A stretch of DNA of 64,000 nt from assembly GCF_000974445.1 (NCBI RefSeq), contig NZ_BBOJ01000001.1:186001-250000 (forward strand), in the 5' to 3' direction. Source of the stretch: Lentzea aerocolonigenes (GTDB taxonomy: Bacteria > Actinomycetota > Actinomycetes > Mycobacteriales > Pseudonocardiaceae). The translations under genes were made by a program, and so were the position numbers. Under the pieces are notes generated by a model, which worked only from the letters and a program-made list of their open reading frames with translations, had not been told where the DNA came from and searched no databases. The stretch's first letter is position 1. Every line of letters begins with the position of its first letter. Shown piece after piece: positions 37,198 to 45,776 of the stretch.

Positions 37198-37518
37198 TCA
37201 TAGGTACAGACCAGTACCGTGCTCGGTGAGCTCCGATGCAACGGCGTGCAGGTCGCGTTCCTTCATCACGAGATACGTGGTGCCCTGCACCTCGACCTCA
37301 AGCTGATCTTCCGGGTTGAACAGAACCCGGTCGCCGACCTTCACGTGCCGCACGCTGGTACCGACTCCGAACACATCACCCCACGCCAACCGCTTCGCCA
37401 TCTGGGCCGTAGCGGGGATCACGATGCCTCCGCTGGAACGCCGCTCGCCGTCCTCCGGCGAGATGCGCACCATGACGCGGTCGTACAGCATCTGGATCTC
37501 GAGCTTGACATCAGGCAC
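37198..37518 (-). CDS. Orphan GroES/Cpn10-like protein
   Basis: 106 residues with the Cpn10 fold: MLYDRVMVRISPEDGERRSSGGIVIP, then VGDRVLFNPEDQLEVEVQGTTYLVMKERDL. No groEL gene is adjacent, and the mobile-loop region (ERRSSGGIVIP) differs from classical GroES (ETTTASGIVIP-like). It may be a GroES paralogue with another role. TAGACT lies 6 nt before the GTG at 37518, so it is probably leaderless. It sits 9 nt after the thioredoxin/NHL stop, on the same strand. Confidence 0.88.
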   Translation of the reverse strand: MPDVKLEIQMLYDRVMVRISPEDGERRSSGGIVIPATAQMAKRLAWGDVFGVGTSVRHVKVGDRVLFNPEDQLEVEVQGTTYLVMKERDLHAVASELTEHGTGLYL

Positions 37519-37527
37519 CCGCAGAGT

Positions 37528-39366
37528 CTACGTGGCCTCCCGACCGGCCTCGTCCATGCCGCCCATGAGCAGGGGCAGGCGGGTAGGTGCATCGGCAACA
37601 ACTCGAACCGGCACCCCCCAGTCCTGCCTGGTCAGACGGCAGACCGGGTGTTCGTCGGAAGGATCGTCACTGCAACTGGCGGCCTGCGCTACGACGTGCA
37701 AAACGCCGTTCGTGACCTGATCGTTGATCCGCAACGCCCGTACCAGATCGGTGCCGACCCCGGCACCCTCCAAGATCAGCTCCGGGGGCGAGCTGGTGAT
37801 CTCCAGACGCGTGGACGGTCCGTACCTTTCGTCCAGTTTCGTCCCTGTGGGCGGCGTGAACACGACAGCCAGCTCGAACGCGCCCGCGGCGATGTCCGTG
37901 CTCGGCCGCTTCACCTCGTGGGCCTCACCGTCGATCTTGGTGGCGGCGGCCGCGAACCGTTCGAGCCGGTGGGCCGCGCTCGCCACGACGACCAGTTCGC
38001 CGTCGACGAGCAGCGCGTCGGACGGCTCGGCGATGTCGGTGGCGATGGTGGACAGCGTCCTGGTCTCCGGGTCGTAGCGCCTGATCGCGTTGTTGTAGGT
38101 GTCAGAGATGACGACGGAGTGGTCCTTGAGCACGGTGACGCCCAGCGGGTGCTGCAAGAGCGCCTCGTCCGCGTCGCCGTCCTTGTGCCCGAACGCGAAC
38201 AACCCCTTGCCGATGACGGTGTGGACCTCACCGTTCTCGAGGTAGCGCAGCGCACTCGTCTCGGAGTCGACCATCCACAGCCTGTCGCCGTCCGCGGCCA
38301 GCCCCGACGTCTGCGCGAAGAAGGCCCCTTCGGCCGGACCGTCGTTGATGCCCTCGACGGTGGTGCCCGCGAGCCTGCTGACGGTGCCCGTCGCGGGGTC
38401 GAAGAAGCCGAGCGTGTGGTTGCCGGCCATGGCGATGGCCACGCCACCGTTCCACCAGGCGACGTCCCACGGGCTGGTGAGGTCGATCTTGTCGGCCGGC
38501 CCGTCCGTCTCACCGTCCCGCCACTGCTCGCCGGTGCCCGCGAGCGTCGTGACCTCGCCCGTGTCGAGGTCGATGCCGCGCAGGAGGTGGTTGACGGTGT
38601 CCGCGACGACGACGTCGTAACCGTGGGTCTTCGGGACCAGCGTGAGGCCCGCGGGCTCGGAGAAGGTGGGGTTCAGCCCGTCGGCCCGACCACGTTCGCC
38701 GGTGCCGATGCGACGGATGACCGTCTCGCCGTCAGCCTCCAGCTCCACGATGCCGTGGTGGGCGGAGTCGCTGACCAGGATCGTGTTGCTCGGCGTGACG
38801 ACGGCCTTCGCGGGGAACCTGAGCGTGGTGTTCGTGGGCTCGGGCGCGACGTACGGACCGGTGCCGCGGTGCAGCGTGCCCTTGGCGTCGTGCTCCTCGA
38901 CCAGCTCCCCGATGATCGTCCTGAGCGCCTCGACGTGCCCCTCACCAGCGGCGACGTGCACGACGTAGCCCTCGGGGTCGACCAGCACGAGCGTCGGCCA
39001 GGCCTTGACCGCGTAGTTCTGCCAGGTCGTGAGCTCCGGGTCGTCGAGGACGGGGTGGTGCACCTCGTAGCGCTCGACGGCGGCCTTGAGCGCGTCAGCG
39101 TCGGCCTCGTGGACGAACTTCGGCGAGTGCACGCCGATCGTGACCAGCACGTCCTCGAACTCGCGCTCGAGCGGCCGCAGCTCGTCGAGGACGTGCAGGC
39201 AGTTGATGCAGCAGAACGTCCAGAAGTCCAGCAGCACGATCTTGCCGCGGAGATCCTTGAGGGCGACGGTGGTGTCACCGGTGTTCAGCCAGCCGCGTCC
39301 TACCAGCTCAGGGGCTCGTACACGGGCACGCTTCGGTTTCGCGGTACTCACGGGCGTAGTCAACAT
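37528..39366 (-). CDS. Thioredoxin-like/NHL-repeat protein (NHLRC2-like)
   Basis: About 612 residues: an N-terminal thioredoxin-like domain (about 30-170, motif WTFCCINCLHVLDELRPLE, where CINC is the redox CxxC), then an NHL beta-propeller (about 190-480) and a C-terminal beta domain. The architecture is that of NHLRC2. No signal peptide is seen, so it is probably cytosolic. The start is ATG at 39366 or GTG at 39351 (VSTAKPKRARVRAPEL), neither with a strong ribosome site. Its 5' end (39209-39330) is repeated at 40973-41094, and part again at 42287-42319, implying insertions that replaced the original start. Confidence 0.88.
   Translation of the reverse strand: MLTTPVSTAKPKRARVRAPELVGRGWLNTGDTTVALKDLRGKIVLLDFWTFCCINCLHVLDELRPLEREFEDVLVTIGVHSPKFVHEADADALKAAVERYEVHHPVLDDPELTTWQNYAVKAWPTLVLVDPEGYVVHVAAGEGHVEALRTIIGELVEEHDAKGTLHRGTGPYVAPEPTNTTLRFPAKAVVTPSNTILVSDSAHHGIVELEADGETVIRRIGTGERGRADGLNPTFSEPAGLTLVPKTHGYDVVVADTVNHLLRGIDLDTGEVTTLAGTGEQWRDGETDGPADKIDLTSPWDVAWWNGGVAIAMAGNHTLGFFDPATGTVSRLAGTTVEGINDGPAEGAFFAQTSGLAADGDRLWMVDSETSALRYLENGEVHTVIGKGLFAFGHKDGDADEALLQHPLGVTVLKDHSVVISDTYNNAIRRYDPETRTLSTIATDIAEPSDALLVDGELVVVASAAHRLERFAAAATKIDGEAHEVKRPSTDIAAGAFELAVVFTPPTGTKLDERYGPSTRLEITSSPPELILEGAGVGTDLVRALRINDQVTNGVLHVVAQAASCSDDPSDEHPVCRLTRQDWGVPVRVVADAPTRLPLLMGGMDEAGREAT
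39209..39330. repeat. Direct repeat copy A (5' end of the thioredoxin/NHL gene)
   Basis: 122 bp identical to 40973-41094 at 120 positions (differences at 39316 and 39319), exactly 1764 bp apart. It encodes residues around ARVRAPELVGRGW up to the first Cys of the CCINC motif. Confidence 0.95.
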
Positions 39367-40554
39367 CCTGGGGCATGGCACCGATTCCGCATCCCACGAT
39401 GCGGACGCCGACCGTACAGCTCTAGCTGGTGGCAATAAAGGAGGAAGCCAAGCCGCTCCCTACCCATCTTGTCGGACAGCAGAGTAAGTGTTGACAGACA
39501 ACCTACAACTAGGTGACCCTTGACACGACGAGACGCCTGGGACCGCCCACACCCAGGAGCACGTGCTCGCCGAGTCGGGAGGGAACGAGATGTCCGCAGG
39601 GAGTGCACTCTGACAGGGTGGTACCGAATTCGCAGTGGCGTAGTCGGCTTTTCGTGAACTCGTGGTCGAAGGAACAGCGGCCACTGGAACAGACATTCGC
39701 CGCCTCGCACGCCTACACGGCCATCGCCCACTTCTTCCGCGTGTACGAATCGTAGGAACTCAGGCCCGGTTTCGTTGCTGCCCAAGGCGCACGACCGAGC
39801 CGCTGAAATCGGTCGTTGGCTCGTCGCCCACCGAAGGGGCAATCTCCGCCCAGTTCTGACGTGACTGACCCGTTGCACGTGCTGTGGTGTGACAACAGGC
39901 CAAGAGGATGGCCGAGTCCAATCTGGTCACCGCGAGGGATCGGTCTGGGACCTGGCAGTTGTTCACCTCAAGCTCGACTGAGGTACACCCGCGCCACCAG
40001 GACGAATCGTCGCTGCGCCGGCCGACTGTCCGCTCGACATCTTCTGACTCGACGCGGACTCAAGCTAGCCCAACCACGCTCAGCGTATTTCGTATCCAGG
40101 CAGGTCTTGACCACTACACATGCCTACTTGGCAATATAGCTTAGTTGGCATATGGGCCCCTACGGGTGAATCGCTTGAGCATCGTTGCAAGGCGCTGACG
40201 TCAGGTGTCCGTTCAACGAAGTAGGACAACCTAGAGCGCCAGCTGCTGTTCTCCCAGGTCACAGCCGCATTGCCGATGCTGACCGGTTAACGCACCGTTC
40301 TGGGGAGGTACGGCGTCTCTGACCGCACCCGCACGGCAAGCGGTTCTGACCTGCAAAGACGCTTCGGCTCGCCCATTCACCGGCCCCACGCGAACTTTCG
40401 CCGGTGGAGTGTCTACAGTTCCCGCACCCCAACCACCCGCACCCGAAGAGGGTGCTTGTTCGCGCACCCCTTTAGTTTCTTCGGCCGCCGCGAGCACGCA
40501 TGTAAGTCGACGACCTAGAGCCCTGGACACAAGCCCGCCCCGAGGAAGGCCACG
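39367..40554. other. Gene-poor, AT-richer insert between repeat copies A and B
   Basis: Lower GC than its neighbours and no open frame with convincing codon bias on either strand. A possible promoter (TTGACC near 40108 with AT-rich TATAGC downstream near 40135) lies inside. I see no transposase, integrase or phage gene. It looks like decayed foreign DNA; the one supported gene is at 40555. Confidence 0.5.
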
Positions 40555-40782
40555 ATGCAGACGCCAACAGTGCAACCCCCAGACCCCATCTGGGACTTCC
40601 TAACGCAAGCGCTCCCCTACGTCTTCGGGTTCGCTGTCGTCCTAGTCGTCCTCAAGTACAACCGGGGCAGGATCGAGCTGACGTTCCTCAAGATCTTCAA
40701 ACTCCTGCACCTCGGGACTAAGACCGACCAGCCCGAAACGAAGGAACTTCCGAAGGAGCCGGGTGACGGCGGCTCACACTGA
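40555..40782 (+). CDS. Small single-span membrane protein
   Basis: 75 residues: a polar Pro-rich N-terminus, one membrane helix (about 17-35: ALPYVFGFAVVLVVLKYNRG) and an acidic/lysine tail ending KEPGDGGSH. AGGAAGG lies 5 nt before the ATG at 40555, which supports translation. No family recognised. It is the only plausible gene inside the insert between repeat copies A and B, so it may be cargo of the inserted DNA. Confidence 0.6.
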   Translation: MQTPTVQPPDPIWDFLTQALPYVFGFAVVLVVLKYNRGRIELTFLKIFKLLHLGTKTDQPETKELPKEPGDGGSH

Positions 40783-40972
40783 TGCGCCTCGTACTCGACA
40801 TGGCCTCGCCCAACTCGGGACACCGAGCACCGCTCTCAGAGCCACGCGCATACCGAACGCCAGCGGTGATCGAGTGAACTGGGTGGTACATGTCCGCACC
40901 ACACGCCCTCATCGACAACCCCACAGATTCCGATCGTAGGCACAACGCCAGCTGACCGGAGTGAACGTCTGT

Positions 40973-41094
40973 CAGCAGAACGTCCAGAAGTCCAGCAGCA
41001 CGATCTTGCCGCGGAGATCCTTGAGGGCGACGGTGGTGTCACCGGTGTTCAGCCAGCCGCGTCCTACCAGCTCAGGGGCACGGACACGGGCACG
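40973..41094. repeat. Direct repeat copy B (truncated 5' end of the thioredoxin/NHL gene)
   Basis: 122-bp copy of 39209-39330. On the - strand it reads RRARVRAPELVGRGW through LDFWTFC and then meets a stop just past the repeat edge, so it is a gene fragment. Right of 41094 it continues into sequence shared with copy C (41086-41118). The rest of 40783-41204 has no supported gene. Confidence 0.95.
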
Positions 41095-41204
41095 GCGCTT
41101 CACAGTCGTCACGGCCGTATCCAACACCGTGGAACGAGTGCGTGTTCCTGCGTCCAGTACTTGAGACTTTCGTTTTGTTCGTTTTGCTGGGCTAGGATGG
41201 ACGC

Positions 41205-41687
41205 ATGACGGCTGCCAGTGAACGAACGGTGCTGCCACCCGCCAGACCTGAGAGCTTGGCCGGCTGGGTAGCAGCGCTGAGTTCCCTGCGCGGAGAGACC
41301 GCTGCCCTGGTCGCACCGAACGGCGCCCACCTCGACCTTCCACCGGAGGTCTTCGAGGTGCTGCGGCAAGTGGTCTTCGCGATGTCGCAAGGGCTGGCGA
41401 TCACAGTCGCGCCACAACACACAGTTCTGACCACAAGCGAGGCCGCTCACCTGCTCGGTGTCTCGCGGCCCACCCTCGTGCGACTGCTCGAAGCGGGCGA
41501 AATCCCTTACGAGCAGCCGAACCGCCACCCCCGCGTCATGCTCGCAGACTTGCTCGCATACCAGGATCGAGTGCAACGGGCACGCGCCGCAGGACTGGAC
41601 GAGATGGTTCGCGACGGTGAAGACAGCGGTCTGTACGACCTTCCGCTGGACACTCCGTTCGAACGGCTACCGACCGACGACAGGTGA
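41205..41687 (+). CDS. Excisionase-type HTH antitoxin of a PIN toxin pair
   Basis: 160 residues. The central helix-turn-helix TTSEAAHLLGVSRPTLVRLLEAGEIPYEQP (about 68-98) is of the MerR/excisionase type; the C-terminal acidic stretch (MVRDGEDSGLYDLPLDTPFERLP) would bind the toxin. ATG at 41205 with GGATGG upstream. The PIN gene begins 3 nt after its stop, the usual order for antitoxin-toxin modules, where the antitoxin represses the operon. The pair sits between repeat copies B and C. Confidence 0.85.
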   Translation: MTAASERTVLPPARPESLAGWVAALSSLRGETAALVAPNGAHLDLPPEVFEVLRQVVFAMSQGLAITVAPQHTVLTTSEAAHLLGVSRPTLVRLLEAGEIPYEQPNRHPRVMLADLLAYQDRVQRARAAGLDEMVRDGEDSGLYDLPLDTPFERLPTDDR

Positions 41688-41690
41688 TCT

Positions 41691-42263
41691 TTGTTTCCCG
41701 TCTTCTTCGACACCTGTGTCCTGCTCAAGCCGTATTTGTGCGACACGATCCTCACAGTCGCCGAGTCCCGCATCTACCGGCCGCTGTGGTCCGTCGACGT
41801 GCTGGCCGAGCTTGATCGGAACTTGCGCAAGCGCGGTGCGTCCGATGCCCAGATCTCACATCGCCTGGAGCAGATGACCCGCCATTTCCCGGACGCTGAG
41901 GTCAAGGACTACGAGCAGCTCGTCGGATCGATGACGAACGACCCGAAGGACCGGCACGTGCTGGCCGCTGCGGTCCGAGGAGGAGCCGAGGTGCTGGTCA
42001 CGGAGAACTTGAAGGACTTCCCGAACTCGTCCGCCGACCCCTACGGCATCACGATCCTCCATCCGGACGAGTTCCTGCAGGACCAACTCGACCTCGCACC
42101 TGAGGTGGTTCATGACGCCATCCGGCGCCAGGTGTCCCGGTACCGACGAGCTCCGCGGTCGGTGGACGACCTGCTGGACATCCTCGGCAACGAAGGCCAC
42201 GGGTGCCTCGGTTTCGCGGATGCGTGTCGCGGTGATCGCAGGTTCGACACCTGGAGAAGCTGA
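41691..42263 (+). CDS. PIN-domain toxin (VapC-like RNase)
   Basis: 190 residues. PIN fold acidic residues: Asp in PVFFDTCVLL (residue 7), Glu in DVLAELDRNL, Asp in DPKDRHVLAAAV, and a later acidic site near LVTENLKDFP. The family cleaves RNA with Mg2+. TTG start at 41691 with AGGTGA just upstream and a 3-nt gap from the antitoxin gene. The C-terminal 60 residues (from LHPDEFL) are longer than in short VapC proteins but usual for the excisionase-paired subgroup. It ends 23 nt before repeat copy C. Confidence 0.85.
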   Translation: MFPVFFDTCVLLKPYLCDTILTVAESRIYRPLWSVDVLAELDRNLRKRGASDAQISHRLEQMTRHFPDAEVKDYEQLVGSMTNDPKDRHVLAAAVRGGAEVLVTENLKDFPNSSADPYGITILHPDEFLQDQLDLAPEVVHDAIRRQVSRYRRAPRSVDDLLDILGNEGHGCLGFADACRGDRRFDTWRS

Positions 42264-42286
42264 GCCGTGGCAGCGGGCGTCCAGAA

Positions 42287-42319
42287 ACGGGCACGGCGAT
42301 TCACACTCGTCCTGGCCGT
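42287..42319. repeat. Direct repeat copy C (probable ancestral start of the thioredoxin/NHL gene)
   Basis: 33 bp matching 41086-41118 at 29 positions, including the core ACGGGCACGGCG. On the - strand it contains AGGA, a GTG start and codons for NRRAR, directly downstream of the lipoprotein stop, as expected for the original gene start in an operon. Confidence 0.75.
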
Positions 42320-42322
42320 GGC

Positions 42323-42850
42323 TCAGGTACTCGTGTCCCACCGGAAGATCACGTGCGGCGCCACGTCCCCCCAGTGCACGACCACGCGGGTCTGCCCGCC
42401 CTTCGTGTGCCGCATCGTCAGCGTGAGCGGCGCCCACGTGCCGCCCGGCTCCGCGGTGCCGGACGTCGTGCAGGCGATGTCGCGCCCGCCCTCGCACGTC
42501 CACCCGTCGCCGCCGACGGTCAGGTCACCCTCGCCGTCCATGTCCTCGACGACGAACCTGATCCTGGCGCCCGTCTGCGGTGTGCTGGCGGTGTTGCGCG
42601 GCTTCAGCGTGAAGTCGACGGGCTGCGACCGGTAGACGAACCCCATCTCCTCCGGGGAGTTCTGCCAGGCGCGGATTTCCTTGCCGTCCGTCTCGATGTC
42701 GAACGGCTCCTGCCTGGGCGGCGTCGGCGGCATGGTGGTGGGCTCGCTCGTCGGCTCGGTGGGGGTGGGCTCGGGGGTGGAGGTCGGCTCGGCCTGGGAG
42801 GAGCAGGCGGCCAGCAGCAGAACCAGTGCCGGTACCGCGAAGAACCTCAT
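42323..42850 (-). CDS. Putative lipoprotein with Pro/Thr-rich spacer
   Basis: 175 residues from the ATG at 42850. Signal peptide with lipobox LLAAC (about 14-18), a low-complexity PTPTEPTSEPTT spacer (about 20-50), then a beta-rich globular domain with a probable disulfide (WTCEGGRDIACTT). The C-terminal Ig-like pattern resembles actinobacterial DUF4352/telomeric-repeat-like secreted domains, but no family is certain. It is probably membrane-anchored outside the cell. It was likely upstream of the thioredoxin/NHL gene before the insertions. Confidence 0.8.
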   Translation of the reverse strand: MRFFAVPALVLLLAACSSQAEPTSTPEPTPTEPTSEPTTMPPTPPRQEPFDIETDGKEIRAWQNSPEEMGFVYRSQPVDFTLKPRNTASTPQTGARIRFVVEDMDGEGDLTVGGDGWTCEGGRDIACTTSGTAEPGGTWAPLTLTMRHTKGGQTRVVVHWGDVAPHVIFRWDTST

Positions 42851-42966
42851 CACCCCAGCGTAATGGCGCTGGCCCGAACTCGCCGGTAGCCGTCATCATG
42901 GACGCAGACCGCCCGTCTGAACCTTTTCGCCGTGTTCGGCGTAGAGGAGGCCGGGAGGGGTGCGTG

Positions 42967-43986
42967 ATGGTTGATTACCTGGTGATCGGTGCGGGACCGG
43001 CCGGCCTGCAGATGGGGCGCTTCCTGCACAGGGCGGGCCGCGACTACGTGATTCTCGAGGCAGAGCCCGGACCGGCGAGCTTCTTCCGGATGTTTCCCCG
43101 GCACCGCGTCCTTTCGACGGACGACAACTCGCTGTTCGACGGAGTGCCGTTCTCCAGGTACAGCAAGCGTTCCTTCCCCGACGCGGACGATCTGGTGCGC
43201 TACCTGGAGGACTTCGCGCGGCCGTTGAACGTCCGCTACAACACCCCCGTCACCGACCTGGACCGTTACCAGGCCGGGCACGTCATCATCGCCACCGGCA
43301 AGAAGCCCCACGTGCCAAGCATTCCGGGCATCGAGCACGCCGAGACGTACGCGAGCGCCAGCACCGACCCGACCGCGTACGCGGGCAAGCGGGTGCTGAT
43401 CATCGGACGCGGGCACAGCGCGTTCGAGACCGCCGACAACATCTCGACCACGGCCAGACTGACGCACACGGTCGGCCGAACGGTCCAGCGAATCGTCAAG
43501 CAGGGCAACGAGTTCGTCGCCACGATCGACGGCACCGGCGAGCTGCGGTACGACAGGGTCGTCGTGTGCGCGGGCTTCCGCAGGGACACCTCGCTCGACG
43601 TGCCGCACGCCCACGTGATCAGCGGCGACTCGATCAAAGCGATCAGGCACGCCGCGAGGTCGTTGCACCGCACCCTGGAGGCCCAGCACCACGGAGTGCC
43701 GTGGCCGCACCGCAGGCTGCGCAACCGGCCGGACGCGCTGGCCGCCACCATCGCCACGCGCGCCAGCGAGATCCCGGACGGCCTGGCGGACGTCGTTGTG
43801 CCACAAGGAGGACACGCGCTGCTCTACGACGAGATGCCCACGACCGAACGCAACGGGTTCGTCGTCACGAGCACCCAGGTCAGGCACTACCGGCGCAACG
43901 AGCTGATCGCGGTCGAACGCCGGCTGCACCGCAAGCCGCTGGAGAGGTTCTTCTCGCAGCAGCTCGCGGTGCCGTGCATCTCCTAG
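42967..43986 (+). CDS. FAD-dependent NAD(P)-binding oxidoreductase (flavin monooxygenase-like)
   Basis: 339 residues with an FAD Rossmann motif VIGAGPAGLQMGRFL at 6-20, an ATG-type motif IIATGKKPHVP, and an NAD(P) Rossmann IIGRGHSAFETADN (about 145-158), the layout of FMO/FOXRED2-like oxidoreductases. The second motif is GxGxSA with an unusual R, and the C-terminus is shorter than full FMOs. ATG at 42967 with GGAGGGG 6 nt upstream. It shares a CTAG at the stop with the convergent hydrolase. Substrate unknown. Confidence 0.85.
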   Translation: MVDYLVIGAGPAGLQMGRFLHRAGRDYVILEAEPGPASFFRMFPRHRVLSTDDNSLFDGVPFSRYSKRSFPDADDLVRYLEDFARPLNVRYNTPVTDLDRYQAGHVIIATGKKPHVPSIPGIEHAETYASASTDPTAYAGKRVLIIGRGHSAFETADNISTTARLTHTVGRTVQRIVKQGNEFVATIDGTGELRYDRVVVCAGFRRDTSLDVPHAHVISGDSIKAIRHAARSLHRTLEAQHHGVPWPHRRLRNRPDALAATIATRASEIPDGLADVVVPQGGHALLYDEMPTTERNGFVVTSTQVRHYRRNELIAVERRLHRKPLERFFSQQLAVPCIS

Positions 43987-44651
43987 GCGGGCAACGTGCG
44001 CGCGAGGAACGCGGCGGTCAGGTCCCAGGCCCGGCCGGCGGCCTCCTCGTCGTACCAGGGGCCGAGGTGGTTGAGGAACGCGTGACCCGCGGGCTCCAGG
44101 TGGATCTCGGCGCCCTCGTGCGCGGCCACCGCGTCCACGACCTTCTGGTACCCGGTGATGAACGAGTCCTCGGTGCCGAAGTGGAACAGGATCGGGCAGG
44201 ACACCTGGTCCAGCGTCCCGACCTGGTCGGGCACACCGGAACCGTAGAACGAGACGGCGGTGTCGGGGTCCGACGCGACGGCCGCCGAGTAGGCCAGGGT
44301 GCCGCCGAGGCAGAACCCGAGCACGCCGACGCCCCCGGTCACCTCGGGCAGCCCGCGCAGGTACTGCAGCGACGCGACGACGTCCTGCACGGCCAGCGGG
44401 AAGTCGAGGCTGCCGACGACCTCCATCGACTTCGCGATGCCGGCCTCGTCGTGCTCACCGACCCAGCCGGGCTGGAAGCGGTGGAAGAGCTCGGGCACGG
44501 CCACGACGTAGCCGAGGGCGGCGAGCTTCTCCGCGACGCCGCGCAGGTAGCCGTCCAGGCCGAAGATCTCCTGGATCAGCACGATGCCGGGGCCGGAGCC
44601 GGACTCGGGGAGCCAGACCGGCAGGGGCATGTCGTCAACTCGATGGGTCAT
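43983..44651 (-). CDS. Dienelactone hydrolase family protein
   Basis: 222-residue alpha/beta hydrolase. The catalytic nucleophile is Cys in GFCLGG (about residue 115), with the acid in FHFGTEDSFI and His in PAGHAFLN, the Cys-Asp-His triad of dienelactone hydrolases. N-terminal VLIQEIFGLDGYLRGVAEKLA is also typical. It hydrolyses dienelactones or related esters in aromatic degradation, though homologues often have other substrates. The start at 44651 overlaps a small upstream frame by 17 nt. Confidence 0.92.
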   Translation of the reverse strand: MTHRVDDMPLPVWLPESGSGPGIVLIQEIFGLDGYLRGVAEKLAALGYVVAVPELFHRFQPGWVGEHDEAGIAKSMEVVGSLDFPLAVQDVVASLQYLRGLPEVTGGVGVLGFCLGGTLAYSAAVASDPDTAVSFYGSGVPDQVGTLDQVSCPILFHFGTEDSFITGYQKVVDAVAAHEGAEIHLEPAGHAFLNHLGPWYDEEAAGRAWDLTAAFLARTLPA

Positions 44652-44814
44652 GAGTCGATCCTGCCTGATGATCGTTGGTGGTCGGCAGCGACTTCGCCCT
44701 GCGCGACGGGTCGCGGCCGCGCCTGGCCGCGCTGATCAGGTCGGCCAGGGCGCGGATGATTTCGGGGCGCTGGCTCGGATCGGTTCCTCGGAGGGCGATC
44801 AGGCTGACGACCAA
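44635..44814 (-). CDS. Possible small protein upstream of the dienelactone hydrolase
   Basis: About 59 residues from TTG at 44814: VSLIALRGTDPSQRPEIIRA and a basic tail. Third codon positions are strongly GC, and the frame overlaps the hydrolase start by 17 nt as in a coupled operon, which argues for coding. No ribosome site is visible, and the frame is open to 44946. Family unknown; it may be spurious. Confidence 0.4.
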   Translation of the reverse strand: MVVSLIALRGTDPSQRPEIIRALADLISAARRGRDPSRRAKSLPTTNDHQAGSTHDPSS

Positions 44815-45002
44815 ACGGCCACCGTCACCGGGAACGCGGCTCGGGGGACAACGCCGGGTTGCCCACCTGCGGTTCCTCAACTGACGACAACGGTGCTCAG
44901 GGAGTACTCCCCTCCGGATTGCACGTTCGAGTATGCCGCCCTCCACGGAGGCGAAGAGGCTACCGTTCGAGTGAGTCGGGAGTCCTGCCCGATAATCGGC
45001 CG

Positions 45003-45776
45003 ATGATCCGGCTGATCGCGACCGACCTCGACGGCACGTTGCTGCAACCGGGCGGAGTCCTCAGCGACCGCACCCGCGCCACCCTCAACGCCGTCGACGC
45101 CGACGTCGTGGTCGTCACCGCGCGGCCGCCGCGGTTCGTGCAGGACCTCGAGCTGACCGGCACGGCGATCTGCTCCAACGGGGCGATGATCTACGACCTG
45201 ACCAACCGCGAGGTGACCCAGGCGCAGACGGTGCCGCTCGACGTCGTGCGCAAGGTGTCGGAGGCCCTGGCCAATGTCATCCCTGAGGTCGGCATCGCGG
45301 TCGAGACCGGGCTGGAGGTGCTGTGCGAGCCCGGGTTCAAGGGGTTCAGCGCCAACAATCCACATCGGACACTGGAGTTGCTCGACCACGTCTTCGAAGA
45401 GGCGCACCAGGTCGTGCAGATGCTGGCTTGGGCTCCGGACGCCGAGGTCGACCACATGATGGAGATCGCCAGGGAGGCCGTCGGGCAGCACGTCACGGTC
45501 ACCCACTCCGGTGGGCTCGGTCTGCTGGAGATCAGCCCGCCCGGCGTCTCGAAGGCGGTGACGCTCGAATCCCTCTGCACAGCAAGGGGAATCACCAAAG
45601 AAGAGGTCATCGCGTTCGGTGACATGCCCAACGACCTGTCGGTGCTCGGCTGGGCCGGGACGGCTTACGCGATGGGCAACGCGCACCCGCTCGTGAAGCA
45701 GGCCTGCGTCAACCACGCGCCGCCGAACACCGAGGACGGTGTGGCCCAGGTCCTCGAAAGCCTCTTCCGGCTCTAG
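45003..45776 (+). CDS. Cof-type HAD-IIB phosphatase
   Basis: 257 residues. HAD motif I is IATDLDGTLLQ at 5-15, motif II VTARPP, a Cof-like C2 cap (about 80-185), motif III lysine in VSKAVTLESL, and motif IV FGDMPNDLSVL. Members dephosphorylate sugar phosphates, PLP or flavin mononucleotide; the substrate is not readable. GATAAT lies 5 nt before the ATG, suggesting a leaderless transcript. The stop shares CTAG with the convergent NYN gene. Confidence 0.92.
   Translation: MIRLIATDLDGTLLQPGGVLSDRTRATLNAVDADVVVVTARPPRFVQDLELTGTAICSNGAMIYDLTNREVTQAQTVPLDVVRKVSEALANVIPEVGIAVETGLEVLCEPGFKGFSANNPHRTLELLDHVFEEAHQVVQMLAWAPDAEVDHMMEIAREAVGQHVTVTHSGGLGLLEISPPGVSKAVTLESLCTARGITKEEVIAFGDMPNDLSVLGWAGTAYAMGNAHPLVKQACVNHAPPNTEDGVAQVLESLFRL

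Noticed and set aside
39513-39755. 80-codon + strand frame in the insert
   Set aside because: No codon bias or recognisable motif; probably decayed DNA.
40231-40575. 114-codon - strand frame in the insert between repeat copies A and B
   Set aside because: No domain, Gly/Arg/Ala-rich, no ribosome site; overlaps the start of the better-supported small membrane-protein gene.
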